From Desarmillaria ectypa (taxonomy: Eukaryota; Basidiomycota; Agaricomycetes; Agaricales; Physalacriaceae): 64,000 bases of DNA. The notes under the pieces are model-generated. The model searched no databases and was not told the origin of the DNA. It worked only from the letters and a program-made list of their open reading frames with translations. A program made the position numbers and the translations under genes. This document shows positions 57,661 through 64,000 of this stretch, piece after piece (the first letter of the stretch is position 1; every line of letters begins with the position of its first letter). The stretch is taken from assembly GCA_030407005.1 (NCBI GenBank), contig JAUDYN010000008.1, positions 2,418,001 through 2,482,000 on the forward strand, read 5' to 3'.

Positions 57661-58045
57661 CGGGTAGAAATATGAGGAAAATCGACTCCACGTAGATGGA
57701 GGTTGGTATACTTGGGTGGAATATTTCCGTGTGGCTGTATTCCCAAAAATTATCGATACAGGTACAACTATGTACGCTTGGCCATGTCTGTAAGTTAGTA
57801 TGATGGAGTCTACACGCGTCTGCACGTGAGCCCCCGGGCCATTGGAAGTTGTTACCGCCTGCTCATTTCGTTGAATTAGGCTATTATCGTAAGCCTTGAT
57901 AAGTCAAATAGTCCATTTACTCTTCATCGATAACAAAAATCCTCACCAGTCTTCCATATAGGTTTGTTAGTTGTCAGTGCGCGGCAAGTGGTACCAACTG
58001 TTTGCATTGTCTACAGCTTCGCAGCTCCAGCCAATCCTTCCGGTA
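57661..58045. other. Intergenic between BTB gene 3 and its decayed copy
   Basis: About 385 bases, no gene. Presumably terminator of gene 3 and former promoter of the paralogue. Confidence 0.5.
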
Positions 58046-59235
58046 ATGGATGCTTTCATTCGATGGTTCAGATACCACAGCCGATGTCATTATAATATCA
58101 CGTGACAACATCCGCTTCCACGCGCACAAACTCATCCTTTCACTTGCCTCGCCCTTCTTTAAAGATATGTTCGCATTAGCCTACACGCGCTCCATAAAGG
58201 ACTATCCCTAAAGTTTCAATGGCTGAAGATGGCGAAAGCATAGGTCAAATTCTTCGCTTCTCCTACACCACTAAAGATCCATCGTTCAAGGACATATCTG
58301 CCTTATACTGTCATGGTAGCATGGCAAGGACTTAGTACCTTATGGAGGATGCTGTTATCAGGGCGCGAAGTGAACCGCGCAAATTCTCCGACCATTAGCC
58401 CTTGCACGTCTTGCCATTGCCTACACTATGGGGCGGAAAGATGAGGCCACGATGGCTGCAAACATCGTGCTTGAGAGACTTTTATTAGCAGAAAATGGAG
58501 ATGATATCATGGAGTTCGACCTCTTACAATCTCCTCGTATCATCTATCGGCTTTTGAAGTTCCATGGAAAACGCCTGGATGAAGCTCATAGGTTCGCTTT
58601 TTTCGACCCGGATGAAGTTGAGTCAGTACTTGAGAGCAAATCTTCTTGTTCCATTCATAGTATTTACGAATACGACTATGAATACTGGATGAAAAACAAT
58701 GTTTTTTTACCTATAAATACATAGAAAATATGCAAAGTTTTTCCGTCGTTTTTTTTTACTGAAAAAAGTACTAAAAGTATTTTGAATTTTTCACTGCTTT
58801 CAAAAGATTTACCAAGAAAAGTTATAAAGATTTATACCGTTTTTTCCACAAAAATGCTGAGAAAAAACTTTGAATATTTTCTAGGGGTAAAAATACTTGA
58901 ATTTCTAAATACAGTGGAAAGCTACCCCGTTTCCGATCATCCACAGAAAACTTGGTTTCTTTCCTACAGGACTTTGATTTAAGCAATAATCCGCAACCGT
59001 CCGACTTCGGAGGCTGTACGAGCTGGGGAAAAACATCTCAGATGGCAAGCTCGAGGCACTGCAGAGTCATGTCCTGCGTGTACGATCTGTGACCTTTCAG
59101 CCCTCTTTGATCGACTTATCCCAGATACTTATTTGGAGTATATTGAAAACGTTTTGAATCGGGTGGGCGGCTATAATAATTGATGGTTTACCTTTCTGAT
59201 ATGCCGTGTATTTTCTACAGAAGTTCTATCTGTAG
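58046..59235 (+). pseudogene. BTB/POZ paralogue 4, decayed and interrupted
   Basis: Closest to BTB gene 3: SFDGSDTTADVIIISRDNIR, FHAHKLILSLASPFFKDMFA, GQILRFSYTTKDPSFKDIS, MEFDLLQSPRIIYRLLKFHG. The frame is lost right after the ATG (58,046-58,048) and again near 58,215, 58,335 and 58,400. A CxxH remnant (CSIH) is near 58,650. An AT-rich insertion occupies about 58,691-58,917, after which homology resumes with DHPQKTWFLSY, ESCPACTICDLSALFDRLIP (CxxC) and a preserved final intron before KFYL to 59,235. Nonfunctional. Confidence 0.85.
58691..58917. mobile_element. AT-rich terminal-inverted-repeat insertion (MITE-like)
   Basis: About 225 bases of A/T-rich sequence with no homology to the BTB paralogues split pseudogene 4. 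Its ends are inverted copies: left TAGAAAATATGCAAAGTTTTT (near 58,721-58,741) and, on the opposite strand of the right end, TAGAAAATATTCAAAGTTTTT (near 58,865-58,885), each preceded by TTTTTACC. It has no coding capacity. A target duplication is not clear, so the type is uncertain. Confidence 0.6.
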
Positions 59236-60100
59236 GGAACTCAAGGTATCTTTGAAAGAACGAGAGAGGACAGATTCAATGCCACCCTGACGGCTTGGGC
59301 CATAGAACAATCTGTATATCGATTTATCCGCATCTCTATCTTCAATTGCTCCTCAAGGCGAAAACCATGACATATTTATTGATAGGCTATCAGCATCGTG
59401 ACGAGCGAACAACCCTGTCTTCCTTCTTCTACAAATGGATCTTTTCCAGGCTCGTGGAGGTTTCAAGTCTGGATTGGTTTCGGCTACTGTATTCCTTCAT
59501 CTCTTTCCTCGTCACTCGTGAGACTCTTCTAATGACGAAATGAAGATGCTTTTGCATGAGGATTCAGTTGCGTAATTGTTGGACACCCTCATTTCTGTCT
59601 CCAGCGTCTATAGTTTGTTACATGAAAGGCAAAGAGTGAGGCGTTCGGGAGGCAGAGGCTTTTATTTTCATCCGCTAGTAATTGCAAGCATTCGAAAACT
59701 CGACTAACATGCGTCCGTGACCGCAAGTCTAAACCGCACGAAAGTCTAGACATTGGTTGATGCACGCCCCGGTCTAGATGGGAAAATGAAGATAATATGG
59801 GATGGAGACCCCTCTACTAGATGATATGTAGCTAGAGCGAAAAAATGGCCACTGGTAGTTGTATAACATGGTAAACATGGTTGGAATGAGTGGATGTGGA
59901 TTTTCCCAGGTATATGAGATATATAATATATAAGTTTGGACTTGAGTCTCAGCCTCAAGTCAACGTACAACCGGCTTTGGCAATCGCGAAATGATGCCTA
60001 GTACAGACATGACATTGTTGAACTCAATCGGCGCACCATTGCATACCCTTATCAAGCCTAGGTGCGAATTTTTCAGTAATCAATAACAGGACGAAAGTGG
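59236..60100. other. Intergenic
   Basis: About 860 bases. Short ORFs without ATG or domain. Nothing further recognised. Confidence 0.5.
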
Positions 60101-60117
60101 TCAAAGCCTAAGCCATC

Positions 60118-60333
60118 TCAGATTAAAACTAACGGCGGATGGAAGGAACTGGGAGGAACGTACTGACGTGGTGGAACTTGATATTTTGTAAGCTTCTTGA
60201 TCGAAACTAGGGCCACCCCGTGCTTATCGTGCGTCCCCTTACTGAACTCCAATGACTTCATCGCGCAGCTTTGAGATCCCCGGATGTTAGTCGTTTTAGG
60301 TGAAGCAAAAAATCCTTTTCGGAATTCGAACAT
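60118..60333 (-). CDS. Hypothetical ORF, 71 aa
   Basis: A minus-strand ORF with a real ATG at 60,333 (MFEFRKGFFASPKTTNIRGS), basic with a Pro-rich end (PPRQYVPPSSFHPPL). No domain and no paralogue in the window. It may be chance. Confidence 0.2.
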   Translation of the reverse strand: MFEFRKGFFASPKTTNIRGSQSCAMKSLEFSKGTHDKHGVALVSIKKLTKYQVPPRQYVPPSSFHPPLVLI

Positions 60334-61600
60334 TAACGCACGAGGTAGGCTCCTATCTCAGATGGAATAATTTAATAAGTATGGCTGCAAAAAGGAGCCA
60401 AGTAGCCGGGGAACAACGCGTCAAGGCTTGAACAGTAGCAGGGAGGGGGCTAGGACCGATCATTGCGAGGCTCTAGTTCGAATCGCCGCAGGGGACATGG
60501 ATTGGTGTGGATATCAGTATTACCCTCCATGATATGTATGTACGTGTTGATTTAGTACGTTAACTATCCCATTACCAGAACCCTTGACACACGTTTGGTT
60601 TGACTGTATACAAGCCCCGTGGTCTTTGCTAGTAACTGGACCGCCGTCGTAATTATTGTTGCCGCCAATTCCACCGAGAGGAACCACATCCCCCATATTG
60701 ACACAAGCGGATTTGTCAATAAGGTCAAAACTTGTGCAATAAGATCATACGAAGTACAGATTCCCCAAGAAGAAAAAGCTGGCGTGCAGGTCCAATCATA
60801 TAGTTATTTCGACAGGCGAAAGACAAGGAAGTTGCTAAATCGACTGAGCGATGATATCGGAGTGCAGCTATAGATGTGATGCATTGAGATGGATGTACAG
60901 CAGCCATGTGGATGCTCCAAGCAGGAATACAGAGAACTCGAAGGTGATGTGAAAGTGATCATAGCGATGTGAAGATACGGGCTTTTTGCCACGCGTTGTC
61001 GCCCGTTTTCAGTTTCAGGAACGGACGTCCGGAACTCGCATTACTATCTCCGGAATGCCGATCAGCACAGGCACGACCATCTAAAGTGCTGACGCCCATT
61101 CTGTACAATTACGACCGCATTCTCATGGGGGTTGTTACACCAGATGTATTAGATTTCACTTCAGAGGCCTTACACATTATGAATATCTGGCCGTCAATAA
61201 TGCTGTATTCAAGGCTCACCTCTACGGTACGTTAATGCCATCTCACCAACAAAATTTAACGCAATACTTAGGGCGTATCCACATGTCGGGAAACCACAAC
61301 ACATATTCTTGACCTGGTCGCATAACAGGTTTGACTCATTTTACATACTTATACGCAAAAGCGGCCAGAAGCTCCAAACTACAAATAACTGGAAGAAGGA
61401 ATGATGGATATAGTACAAACCGCTCCGAGAAGGTGACCGTTGTCCTGCGTGTGAGCCGATCTGCTGGAGTGCTGTGTTTCCGTCTCAGGCTACGGAACAG
61501 AGCGTTCAACATACCTTGTGCCATAGCCAGTGCGCATGGCTGCGAGCGTCTACTTACTGCCATCTGTCTATTTGAAGCTGGCCACATGTTCCCAAAGCTT
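60334..61600. other. Unassigned stretch
   Basis: Several open frames (for example 60,969-61,235, ending WPSIMLYSRLTSTVR) lack ATG starts or recognisable domains. A T-arm-like TTCGAATC near 60,477 does not fold into a tRNA. I cannot support a gene. Confidence 0.4.
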
Positions 61601-61633
61601 CAGAAAACGCGGCGATTCATCTACCACACTACA

Positions 61634-62163
61634 ATGGCTCACTTCTGTCCCGATAACTACTCCAACAACCTTCCCCAGAACACTGTCCTTTTCGAGCCCA
61701 ACGTCCATGCTCGCAAAGATGCAAGGCCGTGATCCGGCCGCTCATCTCAGCGCCATAGTTCAGTACTGTCCATGTGGTGCGGGAGAAGCTGTCGTCACGA
61801 AGATCGAGCATAGGAAGTCTCTTCCCCCTTCAGAGTACCAGTATCTTCTGTGCTACGTCAAAGACAGGCGTAATATCTCTGGGAGAGAGGCCATCATTCG
61901 GATTAAGCGCACTTTCAAGACCGGTCATCCCCAGACTTCTCAGGAAGGTCTGCCCGGGCCGGTCTCTAGCAGCTCTGCGAAGTCCTCTAGTCTACTGCCC
62001 GCGACATCTTTACCATCAACTGCACCCCGGAAATTATGCCGAATGATGATTCTCGTTTGGTTGCCAAGCCGGAATTCAAAGAACTTTCATTGACGTCGGA
62101 ACAGCTTGCGGCTGCTGCTGCAGTCGTCAGCGATTACTACGAACGACACAACATTGCCAATTA
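61634..62163 (+). pseudogene. Degraded coding sequence, unknown family
   Basis: Coding-like pieces fall in different frames: MAHFCPDNYSNNLPQNTVLF (from 61,634); MLAKMQGRDPAAHLSAIVQY...YQYLLCYVKDRRNISGREA (61,707 to about 61,970); and EIMPNDDSRLVAKPEFKELS...QLAAAAAVVSDYYERHNIAN to a stop near 62,163. The frame shifts near 61,690 and near 61,995 have no convincing introns to explain them. The last piece is helical and Ala-rich. It is probably a decayed gene; the function is not recognised. Confidence 0.45.
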
Positions 62164-62271
62164 CCAGTGATATTGGTATACTTTGGCGGTCTGTAACACC
62201 ATCCGCAAGACGCAAGAGGAAAATCACAAAGACCTGAGATGTCCAGAGGGAAATTAAATGGGAAAGTTCAA

Positions 62272-62594
62272 GGGATGAAGATTTTCATGCATCCCTCTCG
62301 TGGTTCTGTGGTAGATTTGACGGAGACCTACCACGAGAAGTGGCCACAGCAGCTCGAGCGGGATCTTAAAGAGGGACAGTTTGTAAGTGGTCCTGTTCTT
62401 TGACGGCCGTACGTGCTGACTGTGACACTGAGAGATGCAGAAGAAGTCCTGAAAGAGAAGGATGCGGCGCTACAAAGGGAGCAGGATGTTCCACGGAGGA
62501 AGAAGAGCTTAGGAAGGGGAATGAGGGACTGAAAAATAGACTTGTTGCACAGACGAGTCAATCACTTTCGCACAGATCAATTCAAGACCAGTAA
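62272..62594 (+). pseudogene. Degraded coiled-coil sequence
   Basis: The ATG near 62,275 gives MKIFMHPSRGSVVDLTETYH...LERDLKEGQF, followed by a good donor (GTAAGT). Beyond an acceptor near 62,435 come AEEVLKEKDAALQREQD in one frame and EEEELRKGNEGLKNRLVAQT in another, ending at 62,594. The coil looks like one continuous helix broken by a frameshift. It may be part of the same former gene as the preceding pieces. Confidence 0.4.
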
Positions 62595-63308
62595 TTCCAT
62601 GTGTTGGTATTTTCTATCTAGTTCACTCCTTTTTATCGTGTCTGGCTTTCATATTCAACGTTTACTCGTTTTCTACCCATATTTTCGCATTACTTTTGTT
62701 TTGCTGGTCTTGCATATTATTCTGTCGCTTTGTCACCATACTTGCTATACTACTTGTACCATTTGCATAATGTAGATGCATGCTTCTATGCCATGAACTG
62801 GCATCGTGCCATGATAGTCACGCATTCATGGTCACACCACCACCAAGCGTCCTGACGCTTGCGTTGTCTTCACACATGCGTACAATTGGCATTTATTAGG
62901 TATCATGGATAATCTACTTCAAAGATGCCACAGTGAGTCTGAACTCACGACCACATATCAGAGCCCATAAAATACGTGCAACGTCAGGACATCGAGATAT
63001 AGAAACAGACAGAAAGGATAAAAATGAATACTACACGACAGATCAGATAAAGACGCAGTCACAGAAAGGAGTAAAACAACGAAAGTTTATGTGCAGTTCT
63101 CAAAGCCCAAATAAACGATCGATCGATGGACGAGCGTTCGGAGAAAGAAGACGCACGTAGAAGTACCGCAGTGGTGAGTATCAGCGTCCGCGCAATAAAA
63201 ACAGTAAAACAAAGGAATCTGCAAGAATATGAGCAAAGGTAAGAAAAACAAAGAAGAGATGCACTCACGCATGCTATGTACAAGAAAGGCAAAAGAGCCG
63301 AAGTCGAA
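62595..63308. other. Intergenic
   Basis: No gene found. It includes a short perfect inverted repeat AGCGTC-ct-GACGCT near 62,850, possibly a terminator-like hairpin, and the probable 3' region of the gene at the right edge. Confidence 0.45.
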
Positions 63309-64000
63309 TCACCTTCCAGCGGAAGGCCAGATATCCACAACCGTTCGCCTTCTCTCTTTCTTCGGACCAGGGAGAATAGAAGAAGCCGCGCTCCGATCAG
63401 CAGCGCGCGCTGCTTCCGTCCCATCAAGCGATATCCTTGCCGACTGATTGACCGCCCGCCTCCAATCTCTCTCCGTCTCAGAACCCGACATCGGCGAATG
63501 GACACTAGCAACGATCTCTGCCTCATCCGTGTTCACAGAACCCGAGGAAGACGACTTGCGCTGTTTCTCATCCTGCTGCTGAAGACCATTGAGCGTTGAG
63601 ATCGAGACAGTTGATGGACGAGAGAACGTCACCGAGGTTCGATTCGATTTGTTCGAATCGGTCCGCTGTAACGGGCTCGCGCTTGGGAAACTCACTCGAT
63701 CAGGAGAATTGGATACTGTATGTGTGGTTAGAGCTGTAGTTGTGTTTGGGCTCCGAACAGAGAAGATGGAGTTAAGGTTCTTGCGGCGAGAAAGTGTTTG
63801 GTTTTGCTGGTCTCGGTTATAATCTTGAGGTCGCTTGTCTGAAGGAGGCGTAGGAGTAACGGAAAGTCGAGCTCGAAGAGATTCGGAGGGTAATGTCGGC
63901 AGCGGTCTTGGAATGTCAAGGGGAGGGAGGGTCTGACTTCGATCGGGCACGCGATTGGTACGAGAAGCAGGTGTAGGCGATGGATCAAAAGCACGGAGAG
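63309..64000 (-). CDS. Ser/Thr/Pro-rich protein, C-terminal part, runs off the window
   Basis: The minus-strand frame is open from the right edge to TGA at 63,311-63,309 and encodes about 230 residues. It is disordered: Pro-rich (PPLDIPRPLPTLPSESLRAR), Ser/Thr/Asn-rich (TDSNKSNRTSVTFSRPSTVS), and ends with basic and aromatic residues (GPKKERRRTVVDIWPSAGR). No ATG is required because the start lies outside. The last codons could instead be a splice donor (AAG|GTGATT), so the true end may differ. No domain recognised. Confidence 0.6.
   Translation of the reverse strand, partial: LRAFDPSPTPASRTNRVPDRSQTLPPLDIPRPLPTLPSESLRARLSVTPTPPSDKRPQDYNRDQQNQTLSRRKNLNSIFSVRSPNTTTALTTHTVSNSPDRVSFPSASPLQRTDSNKSNRTSVTFSRPSTVSISTLNGLQQQDEKQRKSSSSGSVNTDEAEIVASVHSPMSGSETERDWRRAVNQSARISLDGTEAARAADRSAASSILPGPKKERRRTVVDIWPSAGR

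Noticed and set aside
60420..60500. T-loop-like TTCGAATC that might belong to a tRNA
   Set aside because: Flanking bases do not pair as a T stem and no cloverleaf can be drawn.
60619..60873. 84-codon plus-strand ORF
   Set aside because: Begins with GTG, has no ATG near its start, no domain and no supporting context.

Overview
The window looks like Basidiomycota (probably Agaricomycetes) nuclear DNA. The genes carry many short GT-AG introns of about 45-60 bp. There are tandem BTB/POZ and F-box genes of the kind expanded in mushrooms, a Ste7/Fuz7-type MAP kinase kinase, a BBC1/AIM3-type actin-patch protein and a sugar porter. Organism assignment is inference from gene style. Exon coordinates were worked out by hand from splice signals, reading frame and protein families.

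Region 1 (1 to about 23,850) is a Russian-doll pile of decayed Ty3/gypsy retrotransposons. Element C (+ strand, 11,095-12,586 and 21,873-23,207) is the host. Element D (- strand, about 4,963-11,094) sits in C at its RT/RNase H connection. Element A (+ strand, 1-4,962) sits in D. Element B (- strand, 12,587-21,872, two 382-bp LTRs) sits in the integrase tail of C. The reading frames largely survive but are riddled with stop codons. Almost no CpG remains, and the damage pattern is that of CpG decay. CpG density jumps at about 23.85-23.95 kb, where ordinary gene territory begins.

Region 2 (about 23.9-32.3 kb) holds poorly resolved small genes, a five-exon MAPKK gene (28,022-26,465, minus), a disrupted gene with a zinc-cluster-like motif and coiled coil (29,343-30,797, plus) and a 5'-truncated sirtuin pseudogene (about 31,960-31,232, minus).

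Region 3 (32,378-42,072) is a young Ty1/copia element with TAGTA target duplications, two 211-bp LTRs that differ at one base, and a primer site matching the anticodon arm of initiator tRNA-Met. Its pol is split by a nested DIRS-like element (about 33,844-38,945; RT, RNase H and tyrosine recombinase).

Region 4 (42.1-64 kb) is gene-rich. It holds two intact BTB genes (42,877 and 56,688), each followed by a decayed paralogue (44,193 and 58,046), an F-box gene (45,596), a seven-exon BBC1/AIM3-like gene (47,600-52,517), a small basic-protein gene (53,377-52,753, minus), a tRNA-Val(CAC) (53,770-53,699, minus), a 16-exon sugar transporter (53,934-56,350), degraded coding sequence (about 61.6-62.6 kb), and the 3' end of a Ser/Pro-rich gene running off the right edge. 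The likely functional themes are mating/invasion MAPK signalling (MAPKK), actin-patch regulation (BBC1-like), substrate-adaptor families for ubiquitin ligases (BTB, F-box) and sugar uptake.
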